A program made the position numbers and the translations under genes. Source: Batrachochytrium dendrobatidis JAM81 (taxonomy: Eukaryota; Chytridiomycota; Chytridiomycetes; Rhizophydiales). From it: DNA of 64,000 nt. Within the stretch, counting starts at the first letter, position 1; each line of letters starts with the position of its first letter. The stretch lies in NCBI RefSeq assembly GCF_000203795.2, contig NW_006281099.1, positions 1,801,774 to 1,865,773 on the forward strand. The letters run 5' to 3'. Below, in pieces: positions 34,479-46,922 of this stretch. A model generated the notes under the pieces. That model was not told the origin of the DNA, did no database searches, and worked only from the letters and a program-made list of their open reading frames with translations.

Positions 34479-34986
34479 ACTATGATCAAAAATCTTGCAT
34501 CCGCTACTCACTAGTGTGACTTGATGGATGGGACGAGATTTTGGCTATTTGGAAATGTCTTTGATTTAGGATAAGTGTGTTGTGCGGATGAAATAAACTT
34601 CAACTTTTACTTGTTCGGCTTGGTGATCCTTTTGTCATAATAACGATATTTTTGAAAATCCAGTTATATTGGTATTCCAGTGTTCAACTGAACCAATATT
34701 TAAACTTTTGATTGCATTAGTTATTTGAACCATTTACTGCAGGATTGTAATTCCCAGTTCAAGTACATAGACTACAAGTGCTAAAATTGGATACACTTGA
34801 ATAATGATGCTTGCTGTTGCTTTTAATTGGCTGCTAATTATACTGCCTGTACTTTTCATCAAATCAAATAGTATATCATTTATTCTCTCGATCAATCTAA
34901 ATATATAGTTTATTTTCACTCATTTGCCTACTTAAGAAATGCCAGCTAAATAGTATAAACTAGCCAACAAATCGTGTCTAATTGAA
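34479..34986. other. Convergent intergenic gap, RPN12 / Dpy-30-like gene
   Basis: 508 bp between two gene 3' ends. Strongly AT-rich with no open frame, repeat or structure I could support; presumably 3' UTRs and terminators. Confidence 0.4.
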
Positions 34987-36343
34987 TCATAGAGTCAATT
35001 TGTTTTGAACAAAAATCTCTTGAGGAACAACTTTAATGCTGTTCTTGACCATATTATTGGGTTCTGCTATGCTTGATTGTCTTGAGGTGGCTCTTGATCG
35101 CACACTGGATGCAGAGCTTGTACGAAACGTTTGCTGACGTGATAGACTGAATGACAATATGGATTGATTGGCGATCGCCGTGCATGGTTCTTCCATTCGT
35201 TGAATAGCAGATTCAAGGAACTTGGATTTTACATATCCATTAGGTTGTCCCAGTGCTAATCTCGGGTTGTTTTTGGTAATATTCTAAACCAATAGTCGTC
35301 CAATTCACTATCTATTAGTACAACTACTACAAAATGTCTACTTTTTAAAACATTCGTTCTACACATTGATCAAGTCTAGCCCTGACATACTCACCAAAGC
35401 AATTATGCCAATTGGATCGGCAACGTCTTTGCCCATTTTCACCAGCTTCAACACACTTTCAATGGCCTTTAATAATGTGGGGAAAACTGTTTGATCCAAG
35501 TACGTCAATGCCTCCTTTTCTTCAAATGCGTTGATAGGACACGTTCTTGCACTTGCTGTTGTTCGCAATGGCGATTCTGGTGGTGACCATGTCAAACTAT
35601 CTGGCTGGTCTGCATCAGTATTAAACTCGCTATAAAATGCGGTTGTATTTTCATCAGAATCATGCGATTTGTTTAAAGGCCATAGTGTATTGTGCATTTC
35701 TACAGAGGTGATGGATGAAAACACTGATGCGTTACTATATGTCTCTGATGTACCAGGATGGGTGCGTTCACGCGACGAATAGTCGCGGCCATCAGTTGAA
35801 TGGGCGAGGTTTTTATCTTGAAAAGTATGTTGTGGTTTTGGTTTACGATGTGGTTGTGTAGGGCTGCACTGTCCTGATAATGGATGAGGTGGGCAATGTG
35901 GTCGAGATGGGAGAGTCGTACGCGTTTTCAAATTAGCTATATCTTGAGATGCTGACGGTGTGGGTTGGAATGGCTTTGCCAAGGGGCTAGATGCTGGTCT
36001 ATTTTTTGATATAGTAGGATAGTTTCGAATGGCTGGAGATGATTTTGGGCGTAACGGCTGGTCTGTTTGAATCGGCTGGAGCTGGTTGGCATTCGCATTA
36101 TCTTCAAATCCAGCTAATATGATGAGTTTATGACAGGTATAATTGGTATCATAAAATGAATAAAATCGTAAAGCAATAGGAATAGGAATACAAGTTTTAG
36201 CCAGCCGAGTTTATCATTCAGCGACAATGACAGCCTGAATTTAAAAAGCGTTTACCAATAAGCTCTTCTTCGTCAAGGTCACTTGCATCACCTTCAGCCT
36301 GTGTAGGGTCACTGGCTGGAAAATGTGCTGGCGTGTCCGGCAT
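34987..36343 (-). CDS. Protein with a Dpy-30/RII-alpha-like docking motif
   Basis: Three exons, 36256-36343, 35395-36113 and 34987-35283, give 367 residues. Most of the chain is disordered (Pro/Ser/Thr-rich). The ordered piece, about residues 233-275, reads EALTYLDQTVFPTLLKAIESV and, after a short linker, DPIGIIALNITKNNPRL. That resembles the Dpy-30 motif (YL...V.P.LL.GL......DPI.FLA..L...NP), a helix-loop-helix dimer that docks amphipathic helices. Dpy-30-type motifs occur in COMPASS methyltransferase complexes and in several radial-spoke and axonemal proteins. The length and tail do not match DPY30 itself, so a flagellar or scaffold role is only inferred. The intron between exons 2 and 3 falls inside the motif. 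It diverges from the STRAD-like gene with 105 bp between starts. Confidence 0.65.
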
Positions 36344-36448
36344 AGCTGTAAAGCTTCAAGATATTTATTTTTGGATAGGATTTAGGATAGCAACAAGTCA
36401 CGAAATTGATAATTTTATCCAGCTTACTCCTTGACCTGTTATTTCAAA

Positions 36449-38614
36449 ATGGATAATAATATGGAGACTGCTTCGGCGTCTGGGGTATCAGTCGATTTGC
36501 CGCATAGTATTTCCATTGATACAAAACTTGCTGTACCTCTTTTAAAGACCCCGCATGGTCGTGATGGGTCGGCTACATCTGCACTGGTCAGTTAACCTAT
36601 TATTAGTCTACAAAGTCTAGATGAATGCATATTCAGACTAGACCATGTCAGTATTTTGTACTGCACGACGAAATCGACATTTAAAGCATGACTGATATAC
36701 ATCAATAATATGGTTTTGCTAAACTTTTATTCATTCAATATACGGTTTAGTCGTTTTTTTCTGGTGCTCACAAAAAAAGTCTCGAGTCTATTCGATTTAC
36801 TAATAATATCAAGGATTACGACCTAATTAGTGATATAGGTACAATCCCGTGTTTTAGCGCAGTATCAAAGCCAGCTCTTTTGATTTGATTATAGATCCAA
36901 ATCAAATTTAACGTTTTGGATGTTCATTAGGTGGTGTGGACGATATTTCATTTCTTTACTTGGCCAAATTCATCCCATCAGGTGAAGTTGTGGCTCTTAA
37001 ATACACTGATTTGACAATCTCACCCGACTATGAGTTTGTAGACGAACTGATTGTACGCATATCATATTGAGAATTGTTTTGGAATTCAAACTAATTATTA
37101 CATGTGCAATCTGACTGACCATTTATTTGACTACAATACATTTTAAAATAGCGAAGTGTTCACAATACTAAAATGTGTCGACATCCCAACGTGTTACCAT
37201 ACTTTCACACGTTTGTCGAAAATGAGCGCTTGTGGTCTGTTACTTATCCAATCAAAGCAGGTATGTCCATCTCTTACTATCTATATTAGTATTTATGAAT
37301 ACATTTCAATGGATCATAAAATAGTTTGGCATTTACACATGATGCTATTTAAAAACTATAACAGGAACATGTCGTGGTATTCTCAAAGATCATTTCAATA
37401 CGGGGTTCAGCGAGTCAGTTGTAGCTGCCATTTTGAAAGAAGTTCTCAAGGCGATTCAATACATGCATCAAAATAAAATGATTCACAAGTGAGTTGTTTA
37501 GTGAGACTTGACGATGTTCAAATTATCCTCTGACATGTTGGATTGTCGATTGATATGTAGTGATATTCGTGCAAACAATATCCTTATTGATCATCACGGC
37601 AAGGTGCGCATTACTGGTTTGCGTCAAATGGTGCACTTGTCGCGTAACGGCGAATATGTTCAATCGGTGTTTTCGCTTGTGGGTGACAACATTGAATGGG
37701 CAGCACCGGAAGTCATCACACAAGTAATATTACAATTTATCCTTTATAATTAATCAGGATTGATTTCTTTAAAGTCAAATTATGTTAATATATCGTTTTG
37801 TGATTGAAATCGTGCTCAATTGTCAATGCGAAACATACGTAGAAAGCCAATTTTGACGAGCAAGCGGATGTTTATTCTCTGGGTATTACTGCATTAGAAC
37901 TTGCTTATAACAAAACACCATTTGATGACTGGCCACCTCTCAAGGTAAACCACGGCTTACACTTGATAGTATTTGTGTGTTGCAAATGATCATTATGGTC
38001 ATCCAAATTCATCGCACTTTGATTACACTGGTGTACTCAAAGACCAGTTTAATCAAAGACTAACTATAGGATTAACTACTAAATCATATGTTGTTTAGGT
38101 ACTGCTATGTAAATTAGAGTATGATTGTCCAGCAGTTGCATCAGAAAAAGTGCTGTCCAAGAATTTTTATCGGTTTGTGCAAGCGTGTTTGGTAAAAGAT
38201 CCCAATGGGAGACCAACAGTGCAAAATCTGCTCGAATTTCCGTTTATCAAGCAAGCAAAGGGAATTGGGTATATCGAATCGCACGTTGTACGTCGTATGG
38301 CTGATTCACAAGCCAGTCCCATGTCAGGTAAGAAGTGGAATAAGATGATCAAGGCATTTGTCTAGTGTACATGACTAGGACACTTGTGCAAGAAATTAAA
38401 ATTGATGCTCATGACCTTGATATACTAAATTGTAGAATCAGCCGAAATGCTAGATGTGGCAACGAACGTAAAAACAATAGAAAAAGTAGGTGAAAACATG
38501 AATGATTCATTTAATGGACTAAACCCTCCCCCAACACAAGCTCCAGTCTCTGCCAACGGAAACTCGCCGCGTCTAGACGCACAATACTCTCATGAAATAG
38601 GCACAGCTAGATAA
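36449..38614 (+). CDS. STRAD-like pseudokinase (STE20 group)
   Basis: Nine exons: 36449-36586, 36751-36838, 36931-37052, 37152-37260, 37365-37488, 37561-37723, 37843-37944, 38099-38327 and 38436-38614; 417 residues. The kinase fold is complete but catalytic motifs are altered: the glycine loop is IGGVDDISFLYLA, HRD is HND (~193-195, IHNDIRANNILID), and DFG is GLR (~213-215, KVRITGLRQM). The VAIK lysine (VVALKY, ~K99) remains. STRAD proteins share exactly the GLR motif and the blocks HPNVLPY, IQYMHQ and ADVYSLGITALELA. In animals STRAD binds MO25 and activates LKB1. The C-terminal tail (~60 residues) is unrelated. Every junction is in phase. Whether an LKB1 partner exists in this organism cannot be seen here. 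Confidence 0.87.
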
Positions 38615-38907
38615 TGGATTGAATAAAAACTGGGTTCCATGACTACCAAAATTCAAAATGTCACAAGGTCTACTATCAAACTCCGGCCATTGACCGGCTC
38701 GGTGTTAGCGAAATCAAGTATTGCTATTCCACAAACTGCAAGCAATTGATACTATTAAACAGCACCATCGCATAAAATAGTAGTGTGGGGTAAAGTAGAC
38801 AAAATTTCAAAAGACCAGGCAAACCCACGGCTCAGATAGAAGCACAGAAAAAACGTCAACATAAAATAATGATAAATATACATTAATGCATGAAAAACGA
38901 GACTAGA

Positions 38908-39790
38908 TTAAAAAAGAGTATCTTCGTCACGAAGATATTCGCCAATATCAGTTTGATGGAACACACAGATTGAAGTAGGATCCATTTTGCGACAATCTCC
39001 AGTGGATTTTGCAGTCACACCAAAACCCTAAAACACACTTTGTGAGCAATCAATGTTCAACCTCAAACTAGACTTTAAAAAAGCAAGCGCATACCAGTGG
39101 AACATCAGCCATTGTGTAAACAATTACACCTTGATGTTCGGGTGTATCTTCAGTGATTCTACCAAGATGTGCTTTGAGAACATGGTTGCCGTACATGTAC
39201 GACATTTCACCATTGGGCTTGACCCAGACCTTGTACTGTTATTATACACAAGTGTGTCAATAAGTGTATATTCCCAATCAGTAAATTGATACAAATTAAT
39301 ACCTTTGCAAATTGTGCCAGATAATCCAAAGCAGTGACATGCAGACGAAATTTTCCAGTCTTTGTGAATTTACCAAAGCAAACTCCAAGAGCAAGAAGCT
39401 GATCTCTGCTAACCGAGATTGCTTTTTTCATAATGCTTTCACTAACATAATACACTTTATCTTTTTGTATACGAAAACAGTACGGCTCATCAGGTCGATC
39501 TATCAAATGAGCGATATTGCGTCCAATACTGATATTACAATTGCAGGTTTTCGATTAAAACCCGAGTTACAAAACTGAAAATCCAAGCAATAAAGACCAA
39601 AAGATAATTGAAAAAACACTCACTATTTTGCCAATTTTTCAAAAAAGGTCTAATAGTTCATGTAAAAAGTATGATATACACATGCATTAGAACTCAAATA
39701 AAAACGATCATAAAGCAAAGACATTGGGATGTATTAATAAAAAAGATTAAAAGGCAATACCTTGGTTTCTTCTTCAGTCAACGGTCTCAT
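38908..39790 (-). CDS. NIP7: 60S ribosome biogenesis factor NIP7
   Basis: Five exons, 39761-39790, 39624-39649 (26 nt), 39303-39528, 39095-39235 and 38908-39027, give 180 residues, the same length as human NIP7. The N-terminus [10 protein letters not shown] is nearly invariant. Then come [49 protein letters not shown] and the C-terminal PUA domain ([33 protein letters not shown]-like [31 protein letters not shown]). NIP7 acts in pre-rRNA processing and 60S assembly. All intron phases agree. Confidence 0.95.
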
Positions 39791-40830
39791 GTTTTGCTAC
39801 AGGTGACGCAGATTGCTTCTAACGAGGAAAAAGAAAAATATAATATTCGCTTACTTGGATTGGTAGTAATGTCACGTGGGTAGTATTGGTTTTGCTCTCA
39901 CTTTTTGGCCAAGTAGCCAATACAAGACTTATTGCGTGCACTTGCTTCAATCCAAATGACACGAGCAATTACTCTTTAAATCAAAGTATTTTAAACTACG
40001 ACAATATAATATACAACTAAGCGTTGGTTTCAAAATAACTCCACTAGCACATGATTTTCAAATCGCATATCTTTAAAAAGTCTGAATTTGTTGACGGTCT
40101 TGCTATGAATGCAAGTCGAAATGTAATATTTCAGTGCTGAATCCTGGAAAAACTTGCAATGTTTTTGATGGAATGCATTTTGCTGATTTATCAACAGTCT
40201 AGTGTAAAAACGACGTGACTTGAAATGCAATGAACCAGTTTTTGGCGAGAGCGCATGCCATTGGATTAGATAGCAAGATGAATAGTGACTGTTGGTAATG
40301 TCAGATTCAAACTTCAAGGATGCAATTTTGTCACGTGATTGAGTATTGAGCTGGCAAATAACACAATGAAACCAAGTGCTGATTGGACTTACCAGCACGA
40401 TTTTAGCAAATGGTATGATTGGACTGCCATCCCCTGTTGTATCTTGCATGGACTACTAGTGCATCCATCCACTTGTTTCTATGCTTTTCAGGATCATCAA
40501 ATGTGTGGATGGATGCTTGCATTACTGATTATGCGTTGCATGAGTTTTAATGGGCTCTTGCCATTCCAAGTTGACTTGTAAAAAATGCTCAGCAACTTCC
40601 CTGCCCACTATTGCTTGAATTGACCATCATAGCACTTCCATTTTGGATCTGTTTATACTGGAAACAGTTCAAGATTATTCATGAGTAGCAGAATGCCCAT
40701 TGACTCTAGCTGTATTTTCAGCGTCATAATTGGATGGTCTAGCAAGCCAGTATTTTGGTTGGGTATTGCAGAGCTGTTTTGAGCACTTTTTACTGACAAT
40801 GCCTTGTATGTTCAACTCATGACTATTTAG
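39791..40830. promoter_or_regulatory. Intergenic region, NIP7 / uL15, with two CACGTG sites
   Basis: About 1 kb between NIP7 and the first recognised uL15 exon. It holds CACGTG at 39873-39878, about 80 bp upstream of the NIP7 start, and TCACGTGA at 40331-40338. The first exon of uL15 must lie here, possibly the ATG at 40410 followed by GTATGA. Open frames of up to 139 codons occur on both strands, but they have no recognisable domain or splice logic. Confidence 0.45.
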
Positions 40831-41434
40831 CCCTCCCGATTGTCCAAGAACAGAAAGAAGCGTGGACGTATGTAGTTTTCATTCTACTTTTTCATTTCTA
40901 TCTTGTAATGCTAGACGATCAATGCTGACAATTTCTGATATGATCAACTTGTAGACGTTTCCGCCGGTCACGGTCGTGTTGGAAAGCACAGGAAACATCC
41001 CGGTGGTCGTGGTCTTGCCGGTGGTCAACATCACCACAGAATCAACATGGATATGTTCCATCCTGGTTATTTTGGTAAAGTTGGTATGCGTCATTTCCAT
41101 TTGACTCGCAATGCATACTACAACAGGACCATCAACATCGACAAGATCTGGTCACTCGTTTCTGAGGAGACTCGTCTCAAGGCTGCTGCTTCCCCCAAGG
41201 GTGCTGTTCCTGTCATTGATGCTCTTGCTCACGTACGTGTTTTTATTTGAATGTCTAGTTGTACATTTGAGCAGTATTGACTGAATATTTATCAATCAAC
41301 TTTAGGGTTTCACAAAGGTTCTTGGCAAAGGTCTTCTCCCCGCCATTCCTCTTATTGTCAAGACCCGCTTTATCACCAGGCAAGCAGAAGAGAAGATTGT
41401 TGCTGCAGGAGGAAAAGTTGAGCTCATTGCGTAA
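40831..41434 (+). CDS. RPL28: 60S ribosomal protein uL15 (L27a / yeast L28)
   Basis: Recognised exons 40831-40867, 40955-41232 and 41306-41434 encode 147 residues. They open [20 protein letters not shown], continue [34 protein letters not shown], and end [15 protein letters not shown], matching eukaryotic uL15 end to end. Only the initiator Met is missing: the codon before CCC TCC CGA is a stop (TAG of the acceptor), so the ATG lies on an upstream exon, perhaps alone. A plausible ATG with donor GTATGA is at 40410-40412 (418-nt intron). An intron right after the start codon is common in fungal ribosomal protein genes. Confidence 0.93.
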
Positions 41435-41572
41435 AGCATTTCTATTTGAGTAAATATCAGTTTGCCTTCATTTAAAGCATTCTTTTATTGTATAAGCATT
41501 TTTCAAAAGAGAGGAAATTAGTATTGGCAGAGTAAGAAATAGGTGGTTGGGTCTATATATTGATAGTTGAAC

Positions 41573-43103
41573 TTAGTTTGCAGTGATCTCTGTCGTAGAT
41601 GTTGGTAGTGGAACGTCTGCGCTTTCTTTAGCTTCGTAGTGATCAGAGTCTTTGTGGATATCAGGAAGTGGAACAGGAGCTCGTGGTTCTCGTGCAGATG
41701 CAATGCGATCTACATCGGTGACGGGTGTCTTTGTAGTCTTTTTACCTTGTTTCTTGCCATGTTGTTCCTTGCTGTCGGATTGATCTTTATTTTTTTTATT
41801 AGACTGTTTTGAAGGTGGTAAAAACGCTGCTTTCAGATCCGCATTGCGTTCAGATTCCTTCCATCCGCCTTTACCATCATGTTTAGGATGTTCTGATTTG
41901 CTAGCATCATTTCCTTTTTGGTGTTTGGATTCTGCTTTCTGAAGATCAATAAAAACTTGAGGATACGCAGAGATATTTTGCAAGTATATGAGATTCCTCT
42001 GACGATCTTTATCCCATTTTGTGTGTGCGTAATGAGGTTGCTTGGTTTCCAGTCGCATCAGCATGGCCTATTTGTGAAAAAGTAAACTTTAGCTTTTTAT
42101 AAAATCGATATAGCCGATTGATACATGCTGATACTCATGTGACTACAAAAAGCGAGTATCGAATCAGTGCATGATTGACCTTGTTTTCTTCAGCAATCTT
42201 GGCCATTTGTCGGGCACGAAAAGAAGCACTCAGACTATGAGTGTAATCATGGTCGTTGTGAATGCTGGGATCTTTGGCTTCCATCTCCATAATATGAGTC
42301 ATTTTTTCTAGCAGAATACGATTGTTTCGCTTAATCTGCATAAGACGATCTATAAGCAATTTGATTAATGATAGCAAAACACAGGTGTACATTTCAACCA
42401 GTCAAAACAAGAGATTGACGCAAGCCATGCATGCCTCACACCTACCTTCCTCCATTTGAACTTTTTTGAGTTTCAATTGCAAATGCATATGCAATTTAGG
42501 AGGAGAGTTATCAATAGTCGGTTTAACAGCAGATAATTTTTTCAAATGCTGTTGACGCTGAGTTTGATCCCATTTCATGGCCAAGAGTCGATTGGCACAG
42601 GGATAAAATGTCGTGTAGTGTCGATACAAGAATGCACCCGAGTTCTTTTTGGTTTGATGGGTGGTTGTAAACTGTTCCAATTCTTCTTGATGTTTAGGAT
42701 GAGACTCGATTTCTGGAGGTTCGATCTGGTTAAGTGGATCAGGATAATCGCGCAAGGGTGTATCGTCTGGTTTCTTTTTATTTTTATTGTGATGGCGAGT
42801 CTGATCCTTGTTGGTATTCTCCTTGTGACCTTTTGGGTGGTCGTTGTTCTGGACGACTTCGGTTTCGGGTTTGACGTGATCGTGTTTGGAAATGGTAGTC
42901 GCTTCTAAAGCGTGTATCACTTTGTTTTCAGAATGATGTATAGACCTGTCAGATTGTTCTGATAACCTCATTTCTACTGAAGGGTGTTGTGAATCATCGT
43001 GGGTAGATATACGCTCAGAGGAATCACTACGGTGCTCTATAGTGGCATTGTGAGAATGGTCATGAGATGCCTCACTAGACGATGCAAAAGGTTGTGTATC
43101 CAT
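41573..43103 (-). CDS. CFAP97-domain (Hemingway/KIAA1430) protein
   Basis: Three exons, 42446-43103, 42180-42349 and 41573-42067, give 440 residues. The first ~150 residues are His/Ser/Asp-rich and disordered. The conserved CFAP97 core follows: a Trp-containing segment MKWDQTQRQQHLKKL, ...VKPTIDNSPPKLHMHLQLKL, QMEEDRLMQIKRNNRILLEK, then RQMAKIAEENKAMLMRLETK, PHYAHTKWDKDRQRNLIYLQ and NISAYPQ. CFAP97/Hemingway proteins are axoneme-associated in animals and algae, so this supports a flagellated life stage. The C-terminal ~120 residues are Lys-rich (KQGKKTTKTPVTD). The donor of intron 2 is the unusual GTCAAT, but the junction is in phase and inside the conserved helix. Confidence 0.83.
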
Positions 43104-44018
43104 TTTAATAGATATAAATGTGCAATATATTTAAAACTGCAAGATAAAGATACTTTTTAATGAGGTTTGTAAAATTTGATACAATTATGCCTTTAATGAA
43201 CAATAGTGGCTTTGGTCTCCTCTCAATACAATGGGTGCTACCAGCCAACCTTTCACGTGATATGAAAGATAGGATCTAACAGAAACCAGTAGAAGAGAAA
43301 GCAGATATGACAGTGGCCTGTAGTGCTAGCTAGTGCATGCATACCAACTTTGGAAATAACACGTCGGAATCTCGTTGATTTCTCTCGACATTTGGCAGGC
43401 TCGTGCTGACTAGTATGACTAGTTTTTACTTACAGTGGTACTCATTATAAAGGGTTAGCAAAACTGAATCACTGCAATGATCAGAAGGTTGCTTTTTGTT
43501 CGGTGGGCTGCTACAGTAGACAGTGTTATCCACCTATCCAATCCGTATCCTATATCTTCATTTACCCAGTCAGCTAGACCAGTGATTGTTGAATATGCTT
43601 TTAATTAAAATACAATGGATTGCGTAGTAAAAGATGGTCAATGTTAATAACGATTTGAATCTTAATTGACAGGTAGTGAGTGCAAGTTGCTCAACAAGAA
43701 TTGTACGAATTTGACAATATAATAACATTTAGAAACTTGCTAAAATTTGTAATGTTTATTTCTGATGTATGCAAGCTGTTCAAGCAATACTCGACATGTC
43801 ATTCTTGATAAAATATCATGGGTAGACTTGGCATCTTTGTACATTTGGGATTTTGGTTATTTATCCCAATATATTTTGCTTGCATGACAACGACCCTGTG
43901 ATCACTTGGGTTTGGCTATCATCCATTCAAACAGAACAATACAGTCAATGTATTGCGTTTCTACTGAATATTGAATCAACTGATATCACTTGATGTGAAA
44001 GTATGATATCAGTGTTTA
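43104..44018. promoter_or_regulatory. Intergenic region upstream of the CFAP97 gene
   Basis: 915 bp with no supportable gene. TCACGTGA at 43253-43260 lies about 150 bp upstream of the CFAP97-protein start. The rest is AT-rich and unstructured by eye. Confidence 0.4.
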
Positions 44019-44911
44019 TTATTCGGAAGAAATGGCTAATGCATTCATTCGCACTTGTGCAATCAGCTCCAATGTATGTAGATCTTTATGAGAAAATCTT
44101 GCCGAAAGCATATCTGGACGCAATTGCATTAATCTTGTAATGGATTCTGGAGGTTCTTGCTTTGTGGAAATCTAGAATATAGTACCAGCATCACAAATGT
44201 TAGTCAATCAATACACTGCATTCCCTCAAACATTAATGCACTGTAATGTACCCAATCAGAGGAAGCAAATAACCGGTCAATTGCAGAGCCTTTTGCAACA
44301 ATATCCATTCGAATATGTTGACGCTGATTGAGCATGGCTCTCTGACGATCTATATTATCGGTATATATGCCATTATTTCTATAAGCAGCGGGCTGAGTTG
44401 AATCTAAAGATGAGGGTTCGCCAGGAACAGCACAAGAGTTGTGTTGATCTTGGAGTAATAGCCACGGCTGCTCCAACATCATCAGCTCTTGTAGACACAA
44501 ATGTCGTTCGCGTCGGAGTTTATGTGGAACAGCAGTAAACGCAGAATAGGGATGAGCAGTAGGATAGACGCATGGAGGAATAAAGGCTGGTGGTTTAATA
44601 GGCATGGTGGCAGTCATGCTATGGCTGCGAGTATGTTTGTTGGCAGAGGCTGATTGGCCGTTGTTGAGGCTCAGAGAACGAGCGAGTGAATGACTGCTGC
44701 ATGAACTACAGCAGCTGTGAATGCTCTTTATACTGAGGTGACTGTGAGTAGAATGTTTAGAAGCACTTGTGGTAGACGGTATACAGCTATCATCTTGTGA
44801 CACTCCAGCAGGTATGACAACATCCAGTTCCTGACTACTGGCTGGTTGGGTATCAATTGTAGCTGCACTAGACTCGATTGCTCCTGTGGCTTCCAAGGTC
44901 GATGATAGCAT
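44019..44911 (-). CDS. Small orphan protein
   Basis: Two exons, 44252-44911 and 44019-44171, joined TGG|ATT in phase, give 270 residues. The first half is Ser/Thr/His-rich, including a Cys/Ser patch HSCCSSCSSHSLARSLS. The second half looks folded and mostly helical: RRERHLCLQELMMLEQPWLL, DRQRAMLNQRQHIRMDIV, then SITRLMQLRPDMLSARFSHK and DLHTLELIAQVRMNAL. I do not recognise the family. The start is the first ATG after an upstream acceptor-like TAG; an extra upstream exon cannot be excluded. Confidence 0.6.
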
Positions 44912-45147
44912 AGTTGGTCTAATTCTTCCCAAATAATAACTATGTTGGCTGGGCTAAGGATAATTACTTTAGTATTAGGAACATTATTAGGGTCGAATGT
45001 CCGGGCCAAGAAAGCGGAGTTTGGCTCGACCAAATCATTCTACAAATCAATCATCTGGCCTGCACCGCTACCTATTTATTCTATTTCAAAGCATCCGCCT
45101 CTCTATTGCAATCTTCAAACATTCAGGCCGTAATTCATTCTTTGTTT

Positions 45148-46433
<1,286 letters not shown>

Positions 46434-46922
46434 TAAACGCTGAAGTCTCTGTTTTAGTCAATTGTTTCGAGAATGAGGTTTTGTTGCAAGTATTCAGGCC
46501 GTTTGAAATGTTTGCATAGATTGGCGTAAATACAATGTCCAAATCCCATCAAGTATTCCGTGTCGGTCGTTCGTGTAGATACAGCAATGGTGTATGCAGT
46601 CAAAGCAGATAAGATGCAGCCAGTAAATGTTAGCCACTAGTCTAGTAATGGGTTCAATATCAAACTAGAGATGGGGAAAATGCTGCCTTAAATCACTGAC
46701 TAAACAACTGCAAGTTCAACATCCATCAAACAGCAGACCCTAACAAGTGGTTTGTTTTTGCAATATCCAGAGTCGCTGCCTACCTCCATATCTGATTTAT
46801 TGAATGCTGGACAAGGGGTTTTACTAACCGAATTCCTCATCCGTTCACCAATCACGTGATGTAAACTCACTTTTCTACTTTGATTGGCTTTATTCATGCA
46901 TCATCGATTTGTTAGATGAAAA
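46434..46922. promoter_or_regulatory. Upstream region of RPN11 with TCACGTGA
   Basis: 489 bp between the RPN11 start and the ZFPL1 stop codon (both genes on the minus strand). It probably holds a 5' exon of RPN11. TCACGTGA is at 46852-46859. No proteasome-type PACE element was recognised. Confidence 0.4.

Noticed and set aside
40030..40449. 139-codon minus-strand frame in the NIP7/uL15 gap
   Set aside because: No ATG context, splice logic or domain. It is probably chance in promoter or 5' intron sequence, though I cannot exclude a lineage-specific gene.
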